NCBI GenBank assembly: GCA_017999075.1 | Contig: JAGOBX010000264.1 | Location: forward strand, 1 to 5,690 | Direction of reading: 5' to 3' | Source of the DNA: JAGOBX01 sp017999075 [NCBI: Candidatus Babelota bacterium] | GTDB lineage: Bacteria > JAGOBX01 | DNA: 5,690 nt | Shown: positions 1 to 5,690 of the stretch, piece after piece | Layout of the letters: each line of letters begins with the position of its first letter | Numbering within the stretch: the first letter of the stretch is position 1 | Made by a program: the position numbers and the translations under genes | Notes under the pieces: generated by a model | Seen by the model: only the letters and a program-made list of their open reading frames with translations | Databases searched by the model: none | Told to the model about the DNA's origin: nothing

Positions 1-608
1 TTGACATACAAAACAAAATCATTATATCTGCAGATCAGAAAATCAAATATGAAAATCTTATAACAACCATCCCATTAATAGAATTTTTAAAATTAATAAA
101 CAATAGGAATCATTTCAATAATATGATTTCAAAACTTGATTATATCTCGGTTTTCAATATAAATTACGGAATTGAAACTTCCGTTAATAATCAAGCTCAC
201 TGGATTTATTTTCCAGAAAAAAAATATGATTTTTACAGAGCAGGTTTTTATCATAATTTCAGTGAATTTTCAGTGCCTTCTAAAAATCACCATTCAAGCT
301 ATCTCGAAATAAGCTACAAAGGTTCATCAAAAAAAAAGCAAAACAAGGATTTCCTGAAAGAAATAAAAAAACAGTTTTTTGAAATCGGAATTTATTCTGA
401 AAACAATTCAAAAATATGTCAACAATTTTTACTTGACATAAAATACGCATACGTAATTTTCGACAGATACAGGAAAGAAGCTATAGAATATTTAACTCCT
501 ATATACAAAAAAAATTCTATTATTCCAGTTGGAAGATACGCCGAATGGGATTATTCATCAATGCAGGATTCAATAAAATCGGCTCATAATGCAGTTTCCA
601 AACTATGA
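1..608 (+). CDS. FAD-dependent oxidoreductase, amine oxidase / protoporphyrinogen oxidase-like (C-terminal part, 5' end outside window)
   Basis: The frame is open from the first complete codon at 3 to the TGA at 606-608, about 201 residues with no stop. The ATG at 123 is therefore internal and the true start lies left of the window. The N-terminal Rossmann dinucleotide-binding motif is missing here. Visible features fit the C-terminal half of the flavin amine oxidase/protoporphyrinogen oxidase-like superfamily, which also includes UDP-galactopyranose mutase-like proteins. These are an 'ENLITTIPL' strand (about 51-77), where such proteins follow a substrate-domain residue pair, then HWIYFPE (198-218), FYRAGF (231-248), and a C-terminal GRYAEWDYSSMQDSI block (531-575) that in this family lies against the flavin just before the last helix. 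Members are often found among polysaccharide and LPS glycosyltransferases, but their substrates are mostly unknown. The stop overlaps the next gene's start, which supports a glycan-related role. Family call is fairly sure; the reaction (sugar, polyprenyl or other substrate) cannot be stated. A haem-biosynthesis role is less likely given the neighbour. Confidence 0.8.
   Translation, partial: DIQNKIIISADQKIKYENLITTIPLIEFLKLINNRNHFNNMISKLDYISVFNINYGIETSVNNQAHWIYFPEKKYDFYRAGFYHNFSEFSVPSKNHHSSYLEISYKGSSKKKQNKDFLKEIKKQFFEIGIYSENNSKICQQFLLDIKYAYVIFDRYRKEAIEYLTPIYKKNSIIPVGRYAEWDYSSMQDSIKSAHNAVSKL
605..608 (+). other. ATGA stop-start overlap (translational coupling)
   Basis: The TGA stop of the oxidoreductase (606-608) overlaps the ATG of the glycosyltransferase (605-607). 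The 20 bases before the ATG contain no purine-rich Shine-Dalgarno-like stretch. The downstream gene therefore probably depends on ribosomes terminating at the upstream gene and re-initiating. The ATG is chosen because it gives the family's usual N-terminus, MKKILHIIT followed by GGAQ. Confidence 0.75.
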
Positions 609-1738
609 AAAAAATCCTTCATATCATAACTAAACTTGAATTTGGCGGAGCGCAAATTAATACAGTGTATTCAGTAAATCATTTTGCTTCTGCAGGAAAC
701 GATGTTACACTAATAACAGGTTCAGGAGGAATACTCGATAAAAAATTAATAGATGAACGGGTAAAACTTATTGAAATCCCTGAACTTATCAGAAATATCA
801 ATCCGTTTTATGATTTTATTTCAATGTTAAAATTGTATTTTATAATAAAAAAACACAACTTTGATATTGTGCACACTCATAGTTCAAAAGCCGGGATTTT
901 AGGAAGAATTGCTGCTAAACTTGCAGGAACAAAAAAAATTCTCCATACTGTTCACGGATGGGGTTTTTCAGATAAACAAAATTACTTGGCATTCAGGATG
1001 TTTGTGATTCTTGAACAGATAACTGCATTTTTCACAGACAAAATAATTGCAGTTGCAAATGATAACATAGCTAAAGGATTAAAAAATAAAATAGGGAAAA
1101 AAAATCAATATACTGTCATAAGAAGCGGAATCGACTTTGAAAAATTCGAAAAAGCCTATGCTGACTCCACCGAAAAAAAAAATAAAACAAAAAAAAATTT
1201 AGGTGTAAATTGCGACGATTTAATCATCGTTATGATTGGATGTTTTAAACCTCAAAAAAATCCTATTGAATTCATTAAAATAGCTTCAGTTATTAACAAA
1301 AAATACAATAACATAAAATTTATTTTAGTAGGAGACGGCGCACTTCGAAAAGATATTGAAAATGAAATACAATCAAACAATCTTTCTGATAAAGTCATTT
1401 TAGCAGGGTGGAGGACTGATGTTCAGGATATACTTGCTGCAAGCGACATATTCTGTTTGACTTCACTTTGGGAAGGACTCCCCAGATCAATTCTTGAAGC
1501 GTATTCATGCAGACTGCCTGTAGTTGCAACTGAAGTTGACGGAACTCCTGAAGTTGTAATAAACAATAAAACCGGTTTCTTGTATAGTTGCGGAAAAATC
1601 GAAGATGCCGTAAAATATCTTGAACTCCTAATTTCCGATAAATCAAAAAGGTTAAAATTCGGAGAAAACGGATATGATATTGTTAATAGTGAATTTTCTG
1701 TTCAAAAAATGCTTGCTGATTTGGAGAAATTATACTAA
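605..1738 (+). CDS. Glycosyltransferase, GT4 family (GT-B fold), polysaccharide/LPS type
   Basis: This 377-residue protein is complete and of normal length for a retaining GT-B enzyme of family 4. It would transfer a sugar from a nucleotide-sugar donor to a lipid-linked or glycan acceptor at the cytoplasmic face of the inner membrane. The N-terminal acceptor domain (about 1-180) starts with a beta strand and the glycine-rich GGAQ loop (14-17), and carries HTHSSKAGILGR (90-101) and HTVHGWG (114-120), both typical of EPS/capsule GT4 enzymes. A Lys/Asn-rich linker (about 188-199) follows. The C-terminal donor domain shows the strand IVMIGCFKPQKNP (208-220), VGDG (242-245), and the signature WEGLPRSILEAY. 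E290 and E298 form the E-x7-E donor-binding motif. No signal peptide or true membrane span is seen. It is coupled to the oxidoreductase upstream by a 4-base overlap. Donor sugar and acceptor cannot be read from sequence. All expected motifs are intact, so it is probably active. Confidence 0.93.
   Translation: MKKILHIITKLEFGGAQINTVYSVNHFASAGNDVTLITGSGGILDKKLIDERVKLIEIPELIRNINPFYDFISMLKLYFIIKKHNFDIVHTHSSKAGILGRIAAKLAGTKKILHTVHGWGFSDKQNYLAFRMFVILEQITAFFTDKIIAVANDNIAKGLKNKIGKKNQYTVIRSGIDFEKFEKAYADSTEKKNKTKKNLGVNCDDLIIVMIGCFKPQKNPIEFIKIASVINKKYNNIKFILVGDGALRKDIENEIQSNNLSDKVILAGWRTDVQDILAASDIFCLTSLWEGLPRSILEAYSCRLPVVATEVDGTPEVVINNKTGFLYSCGKIEDAVKYLELLISDKSKRLKFGENGYDIVNSEFSVQKMLADLEKLY
1174..1197 (+). 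repeat. Two A9 homopolymers in the glycosyltransferase linker
   Basis: Two runs of nine A residues (1174-1182 and 1189-1197), separated by TAAAAC, encode the Lys/Asn-rich linker between the two Rossmann domains of the glycosyltransferase. Runs of this length can cause replication or transcription slippage. The linker position may tolerate extra lysines but not frameshifts. In this A+T-rich DNA the runs may simply reflect AAA lysine codons. Confidence 0.6.
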
Positions 1739-1845
1739 TACCATTTTATATTCAATTAAACATCAAATGTGAAATAAAAAACAAATCGGCTTTCAAGTCA
1801 AAAACACAGTTTTCTTCATATTTCCATTATTGAAACATAAAATTT
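1739..1845. other. Convergent intergenic region, no clear terminator
   Basis: These 107 bp separate the two convergent stop codons and must hold the 3' ends of both transcripts. No GC-rich stem followed by a T-tract is visible on either strand. The only symmetry is A/T-rich: TTTCAA (1791-1796) with TTGAAA (1830-1835), a small AAAAC-ACA-GTTTT hairpin inside it, and AAATAAAAA (1772-1780) with TTTTTATTT (1843-1851), which runs into the stop of the minus-strand gene. The first of these is followed by a short T-run at 1843-1847 on the plus strand and is the best, though weak, candidate terminator. No open frame with coding character is seen. Confidence 0.5.
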
Positions 1846-4068
1846 TTATTTAAGTTTTATTCTCGCAATTTCTTTTGTCATATCATATCCTTGAGTCTGT
1901 AAAAATTCAAATTCATCTATCATATAACCGTATTCTTTATTATCATAATATATCTGCAATATTTTAGATTGATCCCATGAATTTTTTTCAAGCTGTTCAA
2001 GTAAATTCAAAGGTGGAATTTTTATTTTCTGTTCTATAGTATTAATTTTATATAAAAACGAGCCGTATTTAAAATATTCAAGAGAAACATATTTTTTCCA
2101 GAATTTATCAAAAATATCCCTATCTTTATTATTCCAATAAAAAGTCCTGTAAGATGGGTTTATTCGCATCGCTTCCCAATAATTAATCAATAAATGAGTG
2201 ATACGGTTATTTTTAAATTCATTAAGCAATTCTTTCTCATCAGAAGAATTTTTTATAAATTCCATGAGCGGCTGTTTATTAAGTTCTAATGAATAACTTA
2301 TAAAATCAATGTTTAAATAATACGCCCTGCTTTCACCTGCAATCATAATTTTAGAATTTTTATCAAGATTCGCATTTGCCCACAATATCGTTTTATAGGA
2401 ATATCTTGGATATAATATTTTCGGCGTAGAAAGGTAATCTTCTTTTGAAATTTTTCTTTGAAAATATCCGGTTAAATCCAGACTGTCGTACATCTGAATA
2501 TTATTAATAAAAAAACTTAAAAATATTATAAAAACAAGACTCCAGCTTATAATACGGTTATAAAGAGCAGCATAGCAAATACAGTAGCTTAAAATAATCG
2601 AAAAAATTATAAATGCCGGAATTAAAAACCTGTACTGCGGAGTTCCCATATACCATAATATATAAGATATTATAAATCCTGCAGTAAGTAAAATAATCTT
2701 TTTTTCACGCGTAAAAAAAGGAATTATCAAAAAGGGAAAAAACACCAGAAAATGAATTCCTATCTCATCTCCTGTCATTGTAAGATCCCATAATGATAAC
2801 AGCAGCTTTTTCATATCAAAATTATAAACGTTTAATGCCATATTGAAAAAATTTCCGCCGCCAAGCTGAATAAGATTATCCCCGCCGAAATATTTACATA
2901 AAAACGGATAAACGGGATTCCCGGTAAAAATAAAATTTTTTATCAACCATATTGATATTATTAAAAAAATTACAGCAGATGATTTTAAAATAAAAGAAAA
3001 GCATGTTTTAAGCTGATATTTTCTTGATATATAAATTACAATTGCAGCAAATAATCCTGCTACAGAAAAAACAGTTGTGTATTTTATGCTTAAAGTCAAT
3101 CCTAAAAAAACAGAACTAACATATATAAATTTTATGTTTTTCCCATAAAACAAATTTAATGCAGATGCCACAGCAGCTGCAAAAAATAATGCGGATGCCA
3201 CGTCGTTTCCGCTATGCCATGAATTATAAGAAACAATTGGAAGAGAATAATATAATAAAACCGAAATTAATCCCGAATGTTTTATTCTGATATTTTTTGA
3301 AACAACCGAATATAAAAGTATTACAGTTAATATTCCCATACTGAAATGAAGAAGTTTCGCGGCAGTTTCATCGCCCTGAATCAAAGTTACCAAATACAGC
3401 ATTTGCTGGGTTGAAGGAAAATTTGAATGTGCAATATACGGTATCTCAAAAATTTTATGGTGCATTAAATATAATTTTGGTACTGCAAGATGATAAACAA
3501 GCGCATCATAAAAAATTTCCGGCGAATAAGACATTATCAAATTTAATAAAAAAAAAAGAAAAAAAACAATTACTGCGGATATTGATAAAAGATCGAATTT
3601 AAATCTGATAACAGGCTTAAAATTTTGTATAGGAAATTTCCATAAACAAAGGATAAAAACAATTAAGAAAAATATTGTCATCGGAATTTTATACAACAAT
3701 CCGGCAAATCCTGAAATTAAAATAAAATATGCTATAATTCCAAATCCTGAAATTATTCTGAAAATATTTTTTTCAATACAGGTCAATTCGTCTTCAACAT
3801 CAAAAATTTTAAACAATATCCCGCCTATTCTATATGATATGACATACAAAATAAAAAGTATTGCAGCAGATGTTGCATTTCTTATGATTAATAAAAAAGT
3901 ATCAGGCAATAATATTATTATATTTGAAATATATTTTACGGGACTTCCAAAACTTCTGAAATTCAAATAAGTCTTAAATGAAGTATAAAACCAAAAAAGA
4001 AAAAAAAATATTCCTGTTAAATAAAATAAATTAAACAATCTTTTTTTCAAACAAAGTTTATGTTCCAT
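1846..4068 (-). CDS. GT-C fold membrane glycosyltransferase (ArnT/PMT-like) with periplasmic C-terminal domain
   Basis: This is a complete 740-residue multi-pass inner-membrane protein with roughly 13-15 hydrophobic segments between residues 11 and 522, then a soluble tail (about 523-740). GT-C enzymes use polyprenyl-phosphate sugars to glycosylate lipids, glycans or proteins on the periplasmic side. The first large outer loop after the span near 158-180 contains YDALVYHLAVPK (187-198). Its D188, with E184 nearby, is in the place of the catalytic acidic residues of the PMT/ArnT superfamily. Further family-like blocks are SGNDVASALFFAAA (286-299), KNFIFTGNPVYPF (377-389) and QYRFLIPAF (478-486). 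The tail resembles the alpha/beta domain in which such proteins judge substrate or acceptor ('ITHLLINYW', 623-631), and about 60 extra charged residues follow it. The ATG at 4066-4068 is the only reasonable start, placing the first span at 11-30. It starts 3 bases after the TamB-like stop, so it is likely cotranscribed. Donor and acceptor are unknown; a non-catalytic membrane protein of the same fold is the alternative. Confidence 0.82.
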   Translation of the reverse strand: MEHKLCLKKRLFNLFYLTGIFFFLFWFYTSFKTYLNFRSFGSPVKYISNIIILLPDTFLLIIRNATSAAILFILYVISYRIGGILFKIFDVEDELTCIEKNIFRIISGFGIIAYFILISGFAGLLYKIPMTIFFLIVFILCLWKFPIQNFKPVIRFKFDLLSISAVIVFFLFFLLNLIMSYSPEIFYDALVYHLAVPKLYLMHHKIFEIPYIAHSNFPSTQQMLYLVTLIQGDETAAKLLHFSMGILTVILLYSVVSKNIRIKHSGLISVLLYYSLPIVSYNSWHSGNDVASALFFAAAVASALNLFYGKNIKFIYVSSVFLGLTLSIKYTTVFSVAGLFAAIVIYISRKYQLKTCFSFILKSSAVIFLIISIWLIKNFIFTGNPVYPFLCKYFGGDNLIQLGGGNFFNMALNVYNFDMKKLLLSLWDLTMTGDEIGIHFLVFFPFLIIPFFTREKKIILLTAGFIISYILWYMGTPQYRFLIPAFIIFSIILSYCICYAALYNRIISWSLVFIIFLSFFINNIQMYDSLDLTGYFQRKISKEDYLSTPKILYPRYSYKTILWANANLDKNSKIMIAGESRAYYLNIDFISYSLELNKQPLMEFIKNSSDEKELLNEFKNNRITHLLINYWEAMRINPSYRTFYWNNKDRDIFDKFWKKYVSLEYFKYGSFLYKINTIEQKIKIPPLNLLEQLEKNSWDQSKILQIYYDNKEYGYMIDEFEFLQTQGYDMTKEIARIKLK
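3548..3566 (-). repeat. T8-C-T10 homopolymer run in the GT-C gene
   Basis: On the plus strand this reads A10 (3548-3557), G, A8 (3559-3566). On the coding strand it is T8-C-T10 and encodes the Phe/Leu-rich membrane span just before the catalytic-loop motif (about residues 168-176). It is the longest near-homopolymer seen in the window. The frame is intact here. A one-base slip would truncate the enzyme before its YDAL motif, so the tract could act as an on/off switch, but simple A+T bias and Phe codons explain it equally well. Confidence 0.6.
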
Positions 4069-4074
4069 TACTTA
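4066..4074 (-). other. TamB-like / GT-C junction with 3-base spacing
   Basis: The TAA stop of the TamB-like gene (4072-4074) is followed by three bases and the ATG of the GT-C gene (4066-4068). The last codons of the upstream gene are A/T-only near the start codon and show no Shine-Dalgarno sequence. Re-initiation by ribosomes that have just terminated is the likely route of translation, and no promoter fits between the genes. Confidence 0.7.
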
Positions 4075-5690
4075 AAATTTAAACATTTTTTCGAATAAAA
4101 TAAAATGTTCTGCTTCCTTATCTTTTTCAATAGAAGGCGAATACCTGTATTTAAAAAAAGCATTTTTTTTCAAATTGTATTTTGCTTCAAGTTCAGACTG
4201 CCAGCCTGTTTTAATATCATTTGATAATACAGAATTCTGATTAACATTAACTACTTTCCCGCGATATTCAAAATACAAATCTTTAAACAGATATTTCCCT
4301 ACTGAAACAGAAGTATTCAACAATAAATTATGTGACATTTTTTCAGAATCAGAAGATTCGTTGCTTTTTACAATATTTTCGACAAACGGAGCATTTAAAT
4401 TGAAATATAATTTAAAATCTTTTAATAGCCTCTCTTCAATAGGTTTTCCTATAATAGCACTTATATTGCTGTCAACAAATTTATATACTCCATAATCATT
4501 TTCAGCGTCTACTGTTCTCCCGGTTGCAGTCAATGTTCCGATAGTTCCTATTCTTACAATTTTAAGAACCTCTTCTTGTGTAAGTTCAGGACGCGATGGA
4601 GCTCTGAATATAGGATTAAATTTATCAACAGGTCCTGAATAATTCAATTTTATTTCAAGCCCGTCTATTAAAGTTCCGCATTCTCCGGTTACTACTGGTA
4701 TTCCAGCTTCGCTGTTAACAATCATTTCCGCCAAAACAAGATCGAATTTTCTGTTTAAATAAGGAACCTTGCCGGCATGCGCTGATAAAAATCCTTTTAC
4801 AGAAATATCAAATTTGGTACCTTTAAAATATAAACTTGCTCCTTTATCCAACTCAATTTCAACTGTAAGATACTTATATCTTACATTTTCTCTTATATGC
4901 ACATTGGCATCCCAAAAAGGATATATTCCTTCAGGATTAAATTTTGAAGATTTCTGCGGTTTTATAGGAGGATAAGTAAATTGAGCGTTGCTTACAAAAG
5001 CATCTCCTTTAACAACAGGTTTTCTTATAGTTCCAATCAATTTCCCTTTAATATCAGCCTGAGCTGTAAGTTCAACTTCCGGAACTTCTACAAAAATTTT
5101 AGTTGCAAACAAATTCACATTAAGATTATTAATATTAGAACCTGTATCACTCGTTAATAAAACATATCCTTTGTAATTGTCTCCTTTTATATTATCAAAA
5201 TACACTTCATTATTATTTATTTTTATACTTCCATTTATATTTTTTATTTCTTTAACATAATCTGTCAAATACAAATTTACGTTTTTCAATATAAGCTCTG
5301 CATTAATTACAGGATTATCTATAGTATTTTCAATCTCAATATAAAATGATCCTGTTCCATCAATTTTCCTCAAAATATCAGTATAATAAGCAAGAGTTGA
5401 CAAATCACTTGATAATTGGGTATATTTAAATTTAATTTTTTTCGAAGATAAATCATAAAATCCGTTTACTGTAGCTATATTTTTCCCATTTTTTAAAAGA
5501 TAAATATTTTTCGTATAAAAAGAAGAATGGTTTTTTCCTATGTAAACATTCCCTTTTAATCCCCAGCAATTCATGTCAGGATCAATAAAAATAAGGTTAT
5601 TATTATTAAAATTAAGTTTTAAACAAACAGTATCTAAATCAGAATTATTCACTGAAATATCATTTGAATAAACAGAACAGTTTGCATTAC
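4072..5690 (-). CDS. tamB: TamB-like translocation/assembly (AsmA-like) protein, C-terminal part, 5' end outside window
   Basis: The frame runs without a stop from the right edge to TAA at 4072-4074, about 539 residues. The GTG at 5650-5652 is internal, since codons continue in frame to the edge; the usual protein is over 1000 residues, so the N-terminal anchor and first repeats lie outside. TamB homologues are inner-membrane-anchored, with a long beta-taco groove across the periplasm. They help outer-membrane protein insertion with TamA/BamA, or carry phospholipid to the outer membrane. Counting from the GTG, residues 1-340 hold repeating amphipathic beta-strands with turns such as GSFYIEIEN (101-109), GSIKINNNEV (141-150) and GKLIGTIRKPVVKGDAFVSN (203-222). 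Then comes the C-terminal TamB domain: SGPVDKFNP (339-347), SRPELTQEEVLKIVRIG (353-369; compare the LSQEEIL-type motif of TamB), VGKYLFKDLYFEY (451-463), and a final aromatic-ended strand, FEKMFKF. The terminal Phe resembles the end of outer-membrane beta-barrels. The next gene is a GT-C enzyme 3 bases on. The family call is good; the exact job is inference. Confidence 0.85.
   Translation of the reverse strand, partial: NANCSVYSNDISVNNSDLDTVCLKLNFNNNNLIFIDPDMNCWGLKGNVYIGKNHSSFYTKNIYLLKNGKNIATVNGFYDLSSKKIKFKYTQLSSDLSTLAYYTDILRKIDGTGSFYIEIENTIDNPVINAELILKNVNLYLTDYVKEIKNINGSIKINNNEVYFDNIKGDNYKGYVLLTSDTGSNINNLNVNLFATKIFVEVPEVELTAQADIKGKLIGTIRKPVVKGDAFVSNAQFTYPPIKPQKSSKFNPEGIYPFWDANVHIRENVRYKYLTVEIELDKGASLYFKGTKFDISVKGFLSAHAGKVPYLNRKFDLVLAEMIVNSEAGIPVVTGECGTLIDGLEIKLNYSGPVDKFNPIFRAPSRPELTQEEVLKIVRIGTIGTLTATGRTVDAENDYGVYKFVDSNISAIIGKPIEERLLKDFKLYFNLNAPFVENIVKSNESSDSEKMSHNLLLNTSVSVGKYLFKDLYFEYRGKVVNVNQNSVLSNDIKTGWQSELEAKYNLKKNAFFKYRYSPSIEKDKEAEHFILFEKMFKF

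Noticed and set aside
1-29. TTGACA at base 1 with an AT-rich ATATCT about 17 bases on, looking like a sigma-70 promoter.
   Set aside because: It lies inside the open frame of the oxidoreductase, whose codons continue through it with family-like residues; in A+T-rich DNA such matches are frequent.
433-460. Second TTGACA followed by A+T-rich bases.
   Set aside because: It encodes part of the conserved LLDIKYAY stretch of the oxidoreductase, there is no good -10 element, and the downstream gene is translationally coupled.
1395-1646. 83-codon open frame on the minus strand.
   Set aside because: It lies wholly opposite the conserved donor domain of the glycosyltransferase, has Leu/Gln-rich low-complexity content and no homology-like motif.
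1772-1851. AAATAAAAA / TTTTTATTT inverted repeat across the convergent gap.
   Set aside because: Nine A/T-only base pairs with a loop of over 60 bases are expected by chance in this composition; not a credible terminator by itself.
3411-3602. 63-codon open frame on the plus strand.
   Set aside because: It lies opposite the catalytic-loop region of the GT-C gene and is Lys-rich because of the A homopolymers; no start signal supports it.
4769-4975. 68-codon open frame on the plus strand.
   Set aside because: It lies opposite well-formed TamB-like beta repeats and shows no motif.

Overview
This is a strongly A+T-rich bacterial window with long A and T homopolymers throughout. It is packed with cell-envelope and glycan genes: four protein-coding genes in two pairs that converge tail to tail. 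The first and last genes are both cut by the window edges. A TamB-type protein points to a diderm (outer-membrane) bacterium. The low G+C, the weak or absent Shine-Dalgarno sequences and the gene types would suit an A+T-rich diderm lineage such as Elusimicrobiota- or Omnitrophota-like bacteria. That placement is a guess from general flavour, not from a marker gene.

Left pair, plus strand (1-1738): the C-terminal half of a FAD-dependent amine-oxidase/protoporphyrinogen-oxidase-like or UDP-galactopyranose-mutase-like protein, followed by a complete GT-B glycosyltransferase of family 4 type. Stop and start overlap as ATGA (605-608), so the two are probably translated together. The pair looks like part of a surface-polysaccharide, LPS or glycolipid operon that begins left of the window.

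Middle (1739-1845): 107 bp of A+T-rich DNA between the two convergent stop codons. It contains only weak A/T inverted repeats and no convincing GC-rich terminator.

Right pair, minus strand (1846-5690): the C-terminal part of a TamB-like protein (5690 to 4072), then, three bases later, a complete 740-residue multi-pass GT-C membrane glycosyltransferase (4068 to 1846). TamB homologues work in outer-membrane assembly or lipid transport across the periplasm. GT-C enzymes move sugars from polyprenyl-phosphate donors to acceptors on the periplasmic side. The pair therefore looks like an envelope-biogenesis operon whose promoter lies right of the window.

No RNA genes, mobile elements, CRISPR arrays or phage genes are visible, and no gap without a gene exceeds about 110 bp. 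Nothing here is clearly a new system. The points most worth a second look are the coupled oxidoreductase/glycosyltransferase pair, the GT-C enzyme with a C-terminal extension placed directly behind tamB, and the long homopolymers in coding sequence.
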